Below, piece after piece: positions 10,701-19,469 of a stretch of 64,000 nucleotides of DNA. Position 1 is the stretch's first letter. Every line of letters starts with the position of its first letter. The translations under genes and the position numbers were made by a program. The notes beneath the pieces are model-generated. The model was not told where the DNA came from, ran no database searches, and saw only the letters and a program-made list of their open reading frames with translations. Source of the stretch: Croceimicrobium sp965656185. GTDB taxonomy: Bacteria > Bacteroidota > Bacteroidia > Flavobacteriales > Schleiferiaceae. The stretch lies in the NCBI GenBank assembly GCA_965656185.1, contig CBFHJH010000002.1:318705-382704 (forward strand). Reading direction: 5' to 3'.

Positions 10701-10934
10701 TATCCTAACCCAACTTCCAACCAATTCAACATTACTTTCCGTGAGGTGGGTAGTGCAGACGTGAACGTAGTGTTACGCGATGCTCAAGGTCGTGAAGTAA
10801 TGAATCTATCTGAGCGTTTCTCAGGAGGTGAGTTCAGCCGCGACATCAATGTGGCACACCTTGCTAAAGGCGTTTACATGTTGGAAATCAACTCTGGAGA
10901 ATACTCTGCGCACCGTCGTGTGAGCATTCGCTAA
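4767..10934 (+). CDS. Giant T9SS-secreted fibronectin-III / jelly-roll / PKD repeat protein
   Basis: The start at 4767 (MSKKLLQPKLGFGRWLY) gives a 2055-residue protein with a signal peptide ending near SAQC; an upstream in-frame ATG at 4638 would bury that signal. Five pairs follow of an FN3-like domain (starting near residues 180, 457, 736, 997 and 1257, most opening with Cys-Pro and carrying a GFTQG- or GFYQG-like strand) and a MAM/jelly-roll-like domain (TAPFxENFD, then SPxIDVSG, then GDAAID). After these come a CARDB-like segment (about 1530), an Ig-like segment, a PKD domain (about 1900-1960, WDFGDGNTGTG) and a type IX sorting domain (about 1975-2055, LSVYPNPTSN ending in VSIR). T9SS exports such proteins to the cell surface or medium; an adhesin role is inferred. 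No catalytic domain is recognisable. It is closely related to the next gene. Confidence 0.88.
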   Translation: MSKKLLQPKLGFGRWLYAGLLFFGLSFLNTGTLSAQCPTGAVCDTFDLGDIASDYDFNAPADFPAACYDSLVLSIPAGNWIDSVSTSYDMTAASGAWMSEQRSWLYSPTTAQGEPAAAAGTGLGGTMSYSRTGLTFANYATGNVTIHMHAGRTWGGSGCDPTYNKVDDDTWVVIAYYSPVPSCLPPLGAQNNSVTATAGTFSWNAASGAVGYEYEVRTSGAAGSGATGLVASGSVTGTSATATGLSPNTAYTFYVRTDCGSSSYSNWVGSVSFQTSCSVYTAPFNENFDDATLWVGRNTIDPCWNATPSAGSTWSWEPRNSGPTSGNGPLGDLTGGNFMYCEASIGGSFPDAEFVSPLIDVSGLTVPALYFHQHRNANGGTIADMKVEVSNDFGATWTNVYTITGETQSGSSAPWSLEFINLGGYTGDTIQVKFSQTFLGCCGDAAIDSVVVDEAPACPWPGNLSVVSTSSSDATLSWLDPTNSSWDIEYGAPGFTQGNGTQVTVSSNPGTITGLASGTSYDAYIRSNCTASGNGTSIWVGPITFTTLCNIFTAPFLENFDDTLWTASGNNANNTLDPCWIASPDVTNGSEPFKWIPRASAPTSGNGPTVDVTGGNFLYVEASGSSSGDSAWIQTPAIDVSGLTTPSLWFEQHRFSNGATIADMKVLVSNDLGATWTQEYLVTGDVQTSINDPYELVLVTLPNYAGDTIIVRFQQDGNGCCGDAAIDKVEIKEAPTCPWPTSQELLSVTDSNATIFWTDNVSSSWDIEWGPVGFTQGTGSVTQVFNDTVTFGPLGANTCYDVYIRANCSAGGNGTSIWRGPITFCTACAPFTAPYTQNYDGTTAPELDNCWSPIAFNPSFTNYELQTDAFRNFSPPNSMEIHNASSTSGFIGIASPRFSDLDTNKRIEFQVYDEDGSFTGSDLIVGVMTDLSDETTFEAVDTIFEVDMPNDVWDFVIVDLVDHSISSGGGYVVFKHGMNSTFDNLHIDDFSYDEIPSCQPPLINTLGVTGVSTTQATALWDTNSQGIKHYYAWGAVGFTPAGAGQLGIDSVAGTINQGTLTGLAPQTTYEFYVQDSCSATGLSPWVGPFQFTTPCLPSTMPYYESFDTWALACWDSVGGNSFWQPYNSGTGDNYARADFWVNSTGTYHLTSRPVAITSDAQLRFYWSHLYNSFYDDRFVVMTKTLSATTWDTVLDLFGPAFNDPTAGSFNSPGSFIEEEIILDPNYTGDTIQVKLVGLSDWGPDLFINDLYIEPAPTCPKLSNLDASNIGPFSADLTWNSSPNANYYQVWYGPSGFYQGTQTTQGTQDTTSNPLYAASGLSGNTCYDFLVRSVCAPGDTAEWVGPFTFCTPCAPFTAPYSEDFDALGTALAGNLGNCWNTNPPTTTGFTFRTNSGTTTSGSTGPNGDATTGSGIYLYTEASSGSAGDETELISPLVDISASSNPQVKFAYHMYGATIDSLNVEINDGTGWNSLMYIQGGQQTSNSDPWRDTAVSISAYTGDIQVRFRVTRGSSFTGDVSIDDVEIGDPILDDAQIDAILVDGGCGDSNTAVSVVFTNLGLNTISSMPVSINVSGTQSLNINGAYTGSLATDQTDTVLVGTVNTYTGDLLSFDAVLQLANDQVSFNDSASVDSINWNPYEPIGYDTTACASDDSVSLRAMSLSGIQYGWFATNNTMTDTIPLVVGDTATFAAGTAQTTYYLGYLTSLDSLSTTFAGGNGQAGNAFDVMPNGSLSISAMDIHIGGTGTEDVSIYYRLGTATGNVGAGAVASGAWTLHESFTGVTGAGVGNPTYLQFTNPLALPGGTVSAIMVVLTSSANIDYTNGNTVGGVFAQNNDITIYEGYGISWSGTDIGGSFSPRNWNGRLYYGSAGCSDIRTPVNITLGTDTTEAAFTETNTAPFVYDFDASTSVNADTYDWDFGDGNTGTGMNVTHTYAANGSYTVILTTTDTTGCSSTDTATVMLNLNVGLEDNPLANSLSVYPNPTSNQFNITFREVGSADVNVVLRDAQGREVMNLSERFSGGEFSRDINVAHLAKGVYMLEINSGEYSAHRRVSIR

Positions 10935-10960
10935 GAGTAGCTAAATAGCTTATAATGAAA

Positions 10961-10990
10961 GCCGCCCCAATCGGGGCGGCTTTTTTTTTC
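10961..10990 (+). terminator. Rho-independent terminator between the two giant genes
   Basis: An 8-bp perfect GC stem (GCCGCCCC paired with GGGGCGGC) with a 4-base AATC loop is followed by nine Ts. It lies 26 bp after the first giant gene's stop, so the two paralogues are separate transcription units. Confidence 0.93.
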
Positions 10991-11050
10991 CCTCATTTTG
11001 ACCTATCTTCCACAGCCAAAATCCGATTTTCTAACTCTAATTAAGCTTCT

Positions 11051-14000
11051 ATGAGAAGAATTCTACTACTCTTATTCTCTGTGGCTAGCTACTTTAGCTT
11101 TGCCCAGGGTACAGTTTCCACCTATCCCACGCTTACGGGAACAAATTCTTCCGGAGGGATTACTTTTTCCGTGAGAGCCAATACTCCGGTAGAAATTACT
11201 GGTATTACCAATCAGTTTTCTACCGCGAGTACTGCTAGCGTTTGGGTTAAAGTGGGTGGCGCAGGAACTCCACCGGGCACTATTTCTACCACCAATGGTT
11301 GGGTAGAGGTCATTTCCAATGCCAGTGTTTCGACGGGTACGCCACCTTCGGCTATTCCCTTCGGTACTAATACCATTTCAGTTCCGGCCAATACGCCGGT
11401 TGGTATCCACATCCAAGCTATTGGAGGTAATACCAATTACCGTACGGGTCAAGCGGCAGACCAAACCATATTTACCGACGGTACCTTTACGGTAGACGTT
11501 AGTGACTCCGTTGCTTACGGTGGGCACCCTAGCCCTGGGTTCAATCCTAGACGATTCCTAGGTTCTGTAACATACACCCTAGGTATTAGCGGTGGCTGTA
11601 CCAATCTATTCTCCAATTTCTCGGTAGATAGCATTGGCACCGATAGCGCCGTGGTGAACTGGACCCCTGGTTCCGGTAATACCGGCTTCCGCATGGAGTA
11701 CGGTTTACAAGGTTTTACCCAAGGTAATGGTATCGTTATCACTGGTACTTATCCGGCTAATAACCCGCCGGTAAATCTCACAGGTTTAATTCCTGATTCG
11801 GATTATGACATTTACTTCACCGAATATTGTGGCACCGACTCTGTTTATTTTCCCGGTCCACAAACATTCCGCACCGAACCTATTTGTCCGCAGCCTAGTA
11901 ATGTAAACATCATTGCTCTGGACAGTAATTCGGTTACCTTTACTTATACCGCCACCACCGACTCTATCAATTGGGAGTGGGGTCCTACCGGCTTTACTCA
12001 AGGTACGGGCACCAATGGTACAGCGGTAGGCGATACCATTACTATTAGTGGTTTAAGTCCTAATACCGATTACGATATGGTAATCAATTCAGATTGTACC
12101 GATCGAGGCGATGGCTTATCCCGTGATACCCGCTTTAGCTTTACCACCGACTGTGGTTATGCTAGCGCTCGTTTTGTAGAGAACTTTGATGGTTCTGCTT
12201 TTCCTTGCCTTAGCGCCTACATCGACGTAGGAGTAGGTTCACCGAGTATCTCAATTACTACCGGCTTCAGTCCCACCAGTGGTGCTCAGCAGGCTTTTAT
12301 GTCCAATAGCACCGCTACCGGTGCCAGCGATGATGTGATCTTGGTATTCCAACCTTTCTGGGCCATCGGCGATTTGGATAAAATGGTCGAGTTCAACGCG
12401 AAGACCAGCGCTACTTCTAATACCACCCTGCAATTGGTTTCTTTCCCGAATCCAGATTCATTGCAGAATTACAATGTTATTCAAACCGTTTCGCTGAATA
12501 ACAATGATCAACGCTTTACCATCAATTTAGATGCTGCCTCCAATTACAACGGAACGGACGAGTTCTTAGGTTTACGCCACGGGGCTCAAAGTACCTTCCA
12601 GAGTATTTACATCGACGACTTTGTATACGATGTTATTCCCACTTGTCCGCCGATCGACCCCTTTAGTGTGACTTCATCGGCTGTGGGTACTAATGTATAT
12701 CTATCTTGGAGCAGCAGCAATGCTTCTCAAGGTGGCCAAGTTACGTGGGGAGCGCCTGGTTTTACACCCGGTTCTAACTCCAACTTAGTGGCAACGCCTG
12801 ATAGTAGCGCTACTGTTACCGGTTTAAGTACCAATACTTTATACGACTTCTATATCCAAGACTCTTGTGGTACGGGCGATGTAGCGGTTTGGGTTGGTCC
12901 TTATTCCATTCTTACCGGTTGTGCTTCTCCTTCCGCTACCAATTTACCTTGGAGCGATGGATTTGAGAATTACACCACGGGACCTACTTTTAATGGTACC
13001 GCCAACCTTTGTGCCGCTACTCATTCATGGCGTTTCGATGGTTCGGATGCTAACAGCTCGCGCCTGCGTTTGCAAGCGGGTTCTGCTTATTACCGCAGTG
13101 GCTTGCAAGCGGCGACCATGGATCATAGTCCATCCGCTTCGAGTGTGCAGACCAATTTCCTTACCCTTACGGTAAACCTATCCAACTATACTACTAGTGG
13201 TGGTATTGAGTTAAGCTTCTACTTTATGGCGCATTCCCAAGAAGCTAATCCCGATAACCGGGTATGGGTACGTGGTGCGCCCACCGATCCATGGATCGAA
13301 GTGGCTAACTTAGATTTAGTTAGCAGTGGCAGTGGTATCTACGACAGCATTAAGAATCTAGACATTAAAGGATTTATCGATGCTGCCGGTCAGTCGATCG
13401 GTGCCGAGACCCAAATTCGTTTCGGTCAAGCTGGTCGCTTCAGTTCATTCAGCCCGAGCTTCTCCGATGGTTATACTTTCGACGACATCAGTCTGAACGC
13501 AGTTAGCTGTCCTGAGCCAGCGGGTATAGCTAATTCCAATATGGCTGATACTTCAGCTACCTTGTCTTGGACTAGCGGAGCCTCTAGCTTCCAGATCTGG
13601 TTCGGTCCCGGTGGTTTCTACCAAGGTACAACCACATTGGGCGGCACCCGTCAGGTAGTTTCTGCCGATTCCATCGTGATCGATACCCTAAATGGCAATA
13701 CTTGTTATCAGTTCTTAGTGCGGGCCTTATGTGCCAACGGAGATACCAGTAACTGGTCGGGACCCTTCGACTTCTGTACCCCTTGTTCGCCCATTAGCGC
13801 GCCTTATTTAGAAGATTGGGATGCGCTTTCCGCATCAGGTTCTAAGGATGTAGGTTGTTTCTCCTCGATCGAGGATCCTGCTTTTGCTACTTCCTCTTTT
13901 ACCGGAGTAACCATTCAAAGCAGTAGTTTCTACAACCCGAATAGTTCGCCTAACTACGTGGAGATGGATAATTCAAATCAAACCAATTCTCCTTTGGCCT

Positions 14001-17000
14001 TGATTTCTCCATTAACCACCGACTTAACTGATGCCGATAAGCGGCTACGGTTCTACGCTCGTAAATTATCTGCCACCTATCCAAGTGAGTTGGTGGTGGG
14101 TTCTATGAGCGACCCAAGTGACGCTAGTACCTTCAGCTTGATCGATACCGTATTTTTAGACGGTACTCAGTTTACCGAGCACATCGTAAACTTTACCGTG
14201 GCCAATGGCTACAATGGTACCGATCCTTATTTCGCCATTCTTCACAATCAGGCCGATCCATTTGACGCCTTATTGGTGGATGACGTGAATTACGAAACCA
14301 TTCCTACTTGTCCGGAAGCCAGTAACCTAGCGGTTCTAGCGGTAGACAGTATGAATGCCACTGTTACCTTCCAACCTTTTAGCGGTTCAACCGGTAACTT
14401 CCAGATCGAATATGGTACCGGATCCTTCGGTTCAAGTGCTAATAGTCAGGTTGTTGTTAGCAATGACACCGTCAGCCTCTCTATGCTTACTCCTGGAACT
14501 GAATACTGTTTCTGGGTACGTGAGATCTGTGCGCCAGGCGATACTTCCAATTGGACCGGACCAGAGTGCTTTAAGACGCAATGTTTAGCGATCTCGGCTC
14601 CTTTCTTTACCAATTGGGATAACTTGACTTCAGCTTCAAAAGATCTTGGCTGTTTCAGCTCTATCGAAGATCCAAGCTTGAATAGCTCCAATTTTGTAGG
14701 GGTTACCATTCAGAGTAGTACATTCTACAACCCCCCTAGTTCACCGAACTACGCGGAGATCGACAACTCTAATGCCACCAGCTCGGCTTTAGCTATGGTG
14801 TCACCGATGACTACCGACCTTACCGCTGGCGACAAACGGGTGCGTTTCTTGGGTAGAAAGATCTCTACTTTCCATCCTAGTGAGTTGATTATTGGTACCA
14901 TGAGCAATCCTTTGGATGCCAATACCTTTAATCCGATCGACACCCTGAATATGGATGCGACTCAGTTCGTAGAGTATACTGTAGAATTCACTACCGCTAA
15001 CGGTTACAACGGTACCGATGCTTATTTTGCCTTTGTACACGATCAAGCCGATCCATTCGATGTTCACTTGATCGATGACCTAAACTATGAGGTAATTCCT
15101 ACTTGTTTACGTCCGAATAACTTCGTGAACCAATCGATCGGATCTAGCTCGGCCGTATTTACTTGGGATGCTGATACTAGCACTACCAATAATAGTTTCG
15201 TGATCCAATACGGTGCGCCGGGTAGCTTACCTGGTGCCGCTGGCAACACGATCGTGGCGAGTAGTACCGATTCGATCAATGTAACTGGATTAACTCCTAA
15301 TACCGATTACTGTTTCTGGGTAGCCGATGTGTGTACTCCAGGAGATACTAGTATTTGGGTAGGTCCTATATGTATTAGTACCGCCTGTTTACCTTTCACG
15401 GCTCCTTATTTACAGGATTTTGAAAACACTACTGTGGGTCATTTCGATGGCGCCAATGACTGTTGGAGCATTAGCTCTAATGATCCAGGTTCTACCAGTT
15501 CTGGTGGCTATAGTTGGGAAGCGCGTAATACCGCGCAAACCACCTCTGGTACTGGTACTGGTCCAGATCGTGATAATACCTTGGCACCGGCGATTGGTGG
15601 AGTCTTTATGACTGCTGATGTATCTGGCTCATCTTCAGGAGATAGTACGATACTAACCTCTCCAATTGTAGATATTTCTGGCTTGACTAATCCTCAACTT
15701 ACCTATTATTACCACCGTCATGGTACTAATATGGCCGATATGTATGTGGATATTTTTGATGGAACGAGTTGGGTTCGAGGTGTACATGCCTTTACCAGCA
15801 CCTCGGGAGTTAATACTTCTCAGGCCGATCCATATATCGATACTACCTACAGCCTTAGTGCTTACAGCACGGTTACTAACTTCCAAGTTCGTTTCCGTTT
15901 GGTTTCGAATGGTTGTTGTGCCGGTGACGTAGCGATCGACGATGTATCGATTGCCGATCCAATTACTTGTGCTCGTCCTACTGGCTTAACCGCCGAAGGA
16001 ACCAGCACCAGCTCGGCTATCGCACGATGGACCAATGACCCTAATGCCACTTCTTACGAGGTAGAATACGGGGTACCTGGCTTTGCCCTAGGTACCGGTA
16101 CTAACCTAACTACTACTGCAGATTCAGTGGCGATCAACTTTGCTGCTGCCAATAACCTTTGTCAGGAGATCTACTTACGTAGTATCTGTGGCGCTGGTGA
16201 TACTAGCTTGTGGTTAGGTCCGATCGCAGTATGTCCTGAGCCAGTGCTTTGCGATAGCCTAGATCAGTACAATAATGCTAGTGCTGCCGCCCCAATTTGG
16301 GATCAATCGGCTCTATTCGTAGAGTGGGCTGGTAACCTTGGTGGCGATACTGAGATCAGCACGGCACAAAGTGCATCTGCACCTAACTCTATTCGTATCC
16401 ACGATCAAGGAACGGCCGGTTTAAGTGATATCGTTGCTTTATTCGATACCATTAGCACGGGTGCTTGGGAAGTTAGCTTTGATATGTACGTACCAAGTGG
16501 CGATGGAGCTTACTTTAACATCCAGCAGAATTACGTAGGCGGTGGCCTGGGTAACCTTTGGGGTGGTGAAGTATATTTCCTCGATAATGGTACCGCACGC
16601 GCGGTATATTCTACCGGATCTACTTTAGCCGGTACCTTTAACTATACCCAAGGCTCTTGGTTTACCATGACCACGGTACTTGATCTTGATAATGATACCG
16701 TTTGGTTCGAATTGAATGGAACCAGCACTAATGTTGGTTACCAATACTCATTAGCCAATGCTGGTGGCCCATTACAGTTCAACGGTATCAATTTCTACTC
16801 AGGAGTATTAGCCGGTAATAATTACGATTGTAATTACTACTTCGATAACTTCTGTATCAATCCTCGCGTAAGCAATTGTTTACCACCAAGTGGTTTGGTT
16901 GCTACTAGCAATGTAGGTTGTGATAGTCTAGAACTAGATTGGACCTCGAATAGTGGTACTTCAGTACTCGAGTATGGTCCTGCCGGATTTGCCCCAGGTT

Positions 17001-17656
17001 CAGGAACCAGTGTAAATGTTACCAGCACGCCTTATGTGGTTACTGGTTTAACTCCGGGTAATAGCTACGACTTTATTGTAGCCGATATCTGTAACAATGA
17101 TACCAGTTCTACCGTCAGTCTTACCAGTAGCACCAATAACGGTCCGCTACCTACTGCAGCATTTACTTACAGCAGCAGTTTGATTAACGGTAACTCTGTA
17201 GTGTACCTAGATGCTAGTGGATCCAGCAATGGAACTAGCTTCAGCTGGGACTTTGGCAATGGTTCTACCGGTATGGGAATGATGGATACCGTTACTTACA
17301 CCAGTGGTGGAGCAACCACCATCACCTTGATCGTAAGCAATGGATGTGGTAGCGATACTGCTACTATTAGTCTAGATCCATTTGGAATCGAGGAGTCTCT
17401 ACTGGGACAATCCTTGAATATCTATCCAAACCCGGCTAGCGATTACATCCAGCTTGAGGCCAGTAGTGCGTCTAGCGCCGCTATTGAGATCGTATTACGC
17501 GATGCTCAAGGACGCGCAGTACTACAAAGCTTCGAGAATGGCCATAATGGAGAGCTCAGAACTCAATTGGATGTTTCTGACCTAGCTGATGGCATTTACA
17601 TTCTAGAGGTACATCAAGATGGCTTGAAAGTGAATCGTCGCTTGAGTATACGATAG
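11051..17656 (+). CDS. Giant T9SS-secreted fibronectin-III / jelly-roll / PKD repeat protein, paralogue
   Basis: The 2201-residue protein begins with a signal peptide (MRRILLLLFSVASYFSFAQ) and a divergent N-terminal domain (about 20-180). It then alternates FN3-like domains (near 182, 279, 531, 820, 1088, 1352, 1640 and 1944) with MAM/jelly-roll-like domains (near 370, 624, 911, 1178, 1446 and 1734, the last laminin-G-like). A PKD domain follows (about 2034-2110, SWDFGNGSTG), then a type IX sorting domain (about 2121-2201, LNIYPNPASDY ending in LSIR). Two modules at about 911-1090 and 1178-1350 are very similar and point to recent internal duplication. The C-terminal domain shares VLRDAQGR with the upstream paralogue. 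Surface adhesion or matrix function is inferred; no enzyme motif was seen. Confidence 0.88.
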   Translation: MRRILLLLFSVASYFSFAQGTVSTYPTLTGTNSSGGITFSVRANTPVEITGITNQFSTASTASVWVKVGGAGTPPGTISTTNGWVEVISNASVSTGTPPSAIPFGTNTISVPANTPVGIHIQAIGGNTNYRTGQAADQTIFTDGTFTVDVSDSVAYGGHPSPGFNPRRFLGSVTYTLGISGGCTNLFSNFSVDSIGTDSAVVNWTPGSGNTGFRMEYGLQGFTQGNGIVITGTYPANNPPVNLTGLIPDSDYDIYFTEYCGTDSVYFPGPQTFRTEPICPQPSNVNIIALDSNSVTFTYTATTDSINWEWGPTGFTQGTGTNGTAVGDTITISGLSPNTDYDMVINSDCTDRGDGLSRDTRFSFTTDCGYASARFVENFDGSAFPCLSAYIDVGVGSPSISITTGFSPTSGAQQAFMSNSTATGASDDVILVFQPFWAIGDLDKMVEFNAKTSATSNTTLQLVSFPNPDSLQNYNVIQTVSLNNNDQRFTINLDAASNYNGTDEFLGLRHGAQSTFQSIYIDDFVYDVIPTCPPIDPFSVTSSAVGTNVYLSWSSSNASQGGQVTWGAPGFTPGSNSNLVATPDSSATVTGLSTNTLYDFYIQDSCGTGDVAVWVGPYSILTGCASPSATNLPWSDGFENYTTGPTFNGTANLCAATHSWRFDGSDANSSRLRLQAGSAYYRSGLQAATMDHSPSASSVQTNFLTLTVNLSNYTTSGGIELSFYFMAHSQEANPDNRVWVRGAPTDPWIEVANLDLVSSGSGIYDSIKNLDIKGFIDAAGQSIGAETQIRFGQAGRFSSFSPSFSDGYTFDDISLNAVSCPEPAGIANSNMADTSATLSWTSGASSFQIWFGPGGFYQGTTTLGGTRQVVSADSIVIDTLNGNTCYQFLVRALCANGDTSNWSGPFDFCTPCSPISAPYLEDWDALSASGSKDVGCFSSIEDPAFATSSFTGVTIQSSSFYNPNSSPNYVEMDNSNQTNSPLALISPLTTDLTDADKRLRFYARKLSATYPSELVVGSMSDPSDASTFSLIDTVFLDGTQFTEHIVNFTVANGYNGTDPYFAILHNQADPFDALLVDDVNYETIPTCPEASNLAVLAVDSMNATVTFQPFSGSTGNFQIEYGTGSFGSSANSQVVVSNDTVSLSMLTPGTEYCFWVREICAPGDTSNWTGPECFKTQCLAISAPFFTNWDNLTSASKDLGCFSSIEDPSLNSSNFVGVTIQSSTFYNPPSSPNYAEIDNSNATSSALAMVSPMTTDLTAGDKRVRFLGRKISTFHPSELIIGTMSNPLDANTFNPIDTLNMDATQFVEYTVEFTTANGYNGTDAYFAFVHDQADPFDVHLIDDLNYEVIPTCLRPNNFVNQSIGSSSAVFTWDADTSTTNNSFVIQYGAPGSLPGAAGNTIVASSTDSINVTGLTPNTDYCFWVADVCTPGDTSIWVGPICISTACLPFTAPYLQDFENTTVGHFDGANDCWSISSNDPGSTSSGGYSWEARNTAQTTSGTGTGPDRDNTLAPAIGGVFMTADVSGSSSGDSTILTSPIVDISGLTNPQLTYYYHRHGTNMADMYVDIFDGTSWVRGVHAFTSTSGVNTSQADPYIDTTYSLSAYSTVTNFQVRFRLVSNGCCAGDVAIDDVSIADPITCARPTGLTAEGTSTSSAIARWTNDPNATSYEVEYGVPGFALGTGTNLTTTADSVAINFAAANNLCQEIYLRSICGAGDTSLWLGPIAVCPEPVLCDSLDQYNNASAAAPIWDQSALFVEWAGNLGGDTEISTAQSASAPNSIRIHDQGTAGLSDIVALFDTISTGAWEVSFDMYVPSGDGAYFNIQQNYVGGGLGNLWGGEVYFLDNGTARAVYSTGSTLAGTFNYTQGSWFTMTTVLDLDNDTVWFELNGTSTNVGYQYSLANAGGPLQFNGINFYSGVLAGNNYDCNYYFDNFCINPRVSNCLPPSGLVATSNVGCDSLELDWTSNSGTSVLEYGPAGFAPGSGTSVNVTSTPYVVTGLTPGNSYDFIVADICNNDTSSTVSLTSSTNNGPLPTAAFTYSSSLINGNSVVYLDASGSSNGTSFSWDFGNGSTGMGMMDTVTYTSGGATTITLIVSNGCGSDTATISLDPFGIEESLLGQSLNIYPNPASDYIQLEASSASSAAIEIVLRDAQGRAVLQSFENGHNGELRTQLDVSDLADGIYILEVHQDGLKVNRRLSIR

Positions 17657-17678
17657 ATTAATTTTTGAATTAATTTTT

Positions 17679-17710
17679 AAACCCTGGTCTCCTCGGAGGC
17701 CAGGGTTTTT
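17679..17710 (+). terminator. Rho-independent terminator after the second giant gene
   Basis: The arms AAACCCTGG and CCAGGGTTT flank an internal pair CTCC/GGAG; the hairpin is followed by a T-rich run. It stands 22 bp after the stop codon and its T-run leads directly into the -7 box of the next gene. Confidence 0.85.
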
Positions 17711-17717
17711 ATTTTTG
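17710..17717 (+). promoter_or_regulatory. Possible -7 box for the Smr-domain gene
   Basis: TATTTTTG matches TAnnTTTG and ends 4 bases before the ATG at 17722, which would make the message nearly leaderless. It overlaps the terminator T-tract and no TTG is seen at the usual -33 distance, so confidence is modest. Confidence 0.4.
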
Positions 17718-17721
17718 TACT

Positions 17722-18225
17722 ATGTTCAAAGTGGGCGACATAGTTAGTTTTCTAAATGAAGGGGGCACGGGAGAGATCCTGAAGATCGAGGACGATAAGG
17801 CTACCATTATGATGGACTATGGCTTTGAAGAAGAGCATCGCCTCAAAGACCTGGTACCCCGTAAGAATTTAGCGGTAGGGGAGATCGTGCGAAAAGATCG
17901 CCCCAAGGCAGCCCTAGAAAGAGGCAGGGCCATGCCGAAAGCTCCGGAATACCTGGAAGTAGACCTCCATTTTGAGGCCTTGGTCGACTTTCCTAAGAAT
18001 TTCTCCGCTCATGAGAAGCTGCAAATTCAGTTAGCAGAGGTACGTAAGTCCTTAGAAAAAGCCCGTCGAGCCGGGATCAAAAAGGTGATCTTGATCCATG
18101 GGGTAGGACAGGGGCGTCTCCGAGAAGAGATCTACAGCCTCCTCGAGCGCATGGATCGCCTTAGTTTTTACGATGCCTCATTCGCCCGCTACGGCAAAGG
18201 CGCTACCGAGGTAGAATTACGCTGA
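17722..18225 (+). CDS. Smr-domain protein (Smr/MutS family, DUF2027-like N terminus)
   Basis: The protein has 167 residues. The N-terminal 50 or so form a small beta domain (MFKVGDIVSFLNEGGTGEI) like the KOW/DUF2027-type start seen in Bacteroidota Smr proteins. The C-terminal half (about 75-167) is a Smr domain: the family DLHxE pattern appears as VDLHFEALVD, followed by KKVILIHGVGQGRLREEI, which contains the HGxGxGxLR core. Smr domains nick or bind branched DNA or RNA; free-standing versions act in nucleic-acid surveillance, but the target of this subgroup is not established. It stands alone between the giant-gene terminator and a long non-coding stretch. Confidence 0.85.
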   Translation: MFKVGDIVSFLNEGGTGEILKIEDDKATIMMDYGFEEEHRLKDLVPRKNLAVGEIVRKDRPKAALERGRAMPKAPEYLEVDLHFEALVDFPKNFSAHEKLQIQLAEVRKSLEKARRAGIKKVILIHGVGQGRLREEIYSLLERMDRLSFYDASFARYGKGATEVELR

Positions 18226-19120
18226 CCGACCTTCAAAGTCTGACGTCTCACGCTACTGGTGACGTTTTACGGTATGCGCTTAGCCTGTATCAGAGCATTC
18301 TAAGGTAAAAACATTTCATCAACCATTATAAATCTCCATTCCACTTCGTAGACAATTACCCCATCCCGCATCCGAGGGGCTAGCATGGAGGCAGGACACG
18401 CTTTGCTAGCATGGAGGCAGGGACTAGTTCCTAATTTAAGACTAGCTGACTAGCTTCGGAGCATTGGTGAAGGTAAATTAGCTGTAAACAAAAAAGCCCG
18501 ACCCCCAAGAGCAGTCATTAAGGGTGACAAGAACGGCATCGCCTTGTGACCCAGCTTGTCCGCCTTTGGAGGATAAAATTTAAGCTTGGGAGCGGAACAG
18601 CTAAAACCATTGTTTGAGGCCCGGCCTCAGCCGGGAGGAGTCTGGTTTTAGCCCGCGATGAAGCGTAAAATTTGAGGGAGCAAGGCAAGCCTTGACCTTT
18701 AGCCATGACCAGGTTAATTTTAAAGGAATGGCTGAGCTCCCTTCGTTCGGTTGGATATTTTGGGTCAAGCCAAAGTATCGGCCCGCCCGGCCATAGGGCA
18801 GAAGCGAGACACGTAGTGTTACGACTGCCTGTCGCAAGACAGGCTCAAAAACTCCTTTTAAAAATGAAAACGAAAAGTTAAAGGCCTCCCGTGGCCATGC
18901 ACGGGACAGGCTGCCCGGCCAGAGGGCATTGAAAGAAATAGGATTAAGACTTCGATTGATGTTTAATTGAAAGATGCTTCGACCCCGTGACTACGCCCGG
19001 GGCACACTCAGCATGACACACATTTTTCTTTCAAGCTCACCCGCCTCAGCTTTGTTTACCTCCCTTTGTGGCCTTCGTGCGCTTTGTGTGAGACCTTTAT
19101 CACCTTCCATACTCGCCCCC

Positions 19121-19380
19121 CGAAGCTTTGCTCGTCACGTTTTACGTGCCTGTCACGTTCTACGTGGAGCGCAAGTGGGCTTTCCCTGCCTCCCTGCCTC
19201 CATTCTAGCGCAGCGTCCCAGCTAGCTTCGCGTCCCAAGCTGACCCACCGAAGCTTTGCTCGTCACGTTTTACATGAGCGTAGGTGGGCTTTCCCTGCCT
19301 CCCGGCCTCCCTGCTAGCGCAGCGTCCCAAGCTAGCTTCGCGTCCCATGCTTGCCCGCCGAAGCTTTAGAGAAGGAGGGC
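19121..19380. repeat. Tandem repeat of about 110-128 bp
   Basis: Copy A (19121-19248) and copy B (19249-19358) both run from CGAAGCTTTGCTCGTCACG through GTGGGCTTTCCCTGCCTCC to CTAGCTTCGCGTCCCA. Copy A is 18 bp longer because GTCACGTT(T/C)TACGTG is itself duplicated at 19134 and 19152. A truncated third copy starts at 19359 (CGAAGCTTTAG). Confidence 0.8.
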
Positions 19381-19461
19381 TTGCCCGCCAAAGCAGGGCC
19401 TCTCTGCCCACGAAGCATGGCAATCCTGCATTTTTATTATTCTAAAACCCTATTTAGTGGC

Positions 19462-19469
19462 TACCTTTG
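19462..19469 (+). promoter_or_regulatory. -7 box of the rnpB promoter
   Basis: TACCTTTG matches TAnnTTTG and lies 7 bases before the first base of helix P1 (19476), where transcription of RNase P RNA should begin. The -33 element is not evident: only A/T-rich sequence is found 17-23 bp upstream. Confidence 0.7.

Noticed and set aside
7104..16050. Many short frames on both strands inside the two giant genes
   Set aside because: They result from the repetitive Thr/Gly/Ser-rich coding sequence; none has a leader, a family match or an independent promoter.
18974..19317. Plus-strand frames of about 80 codons upstream of rnpB
   Set aside because: They overlap tandem repeats, have no recognisable start signals and resemble no protein family.
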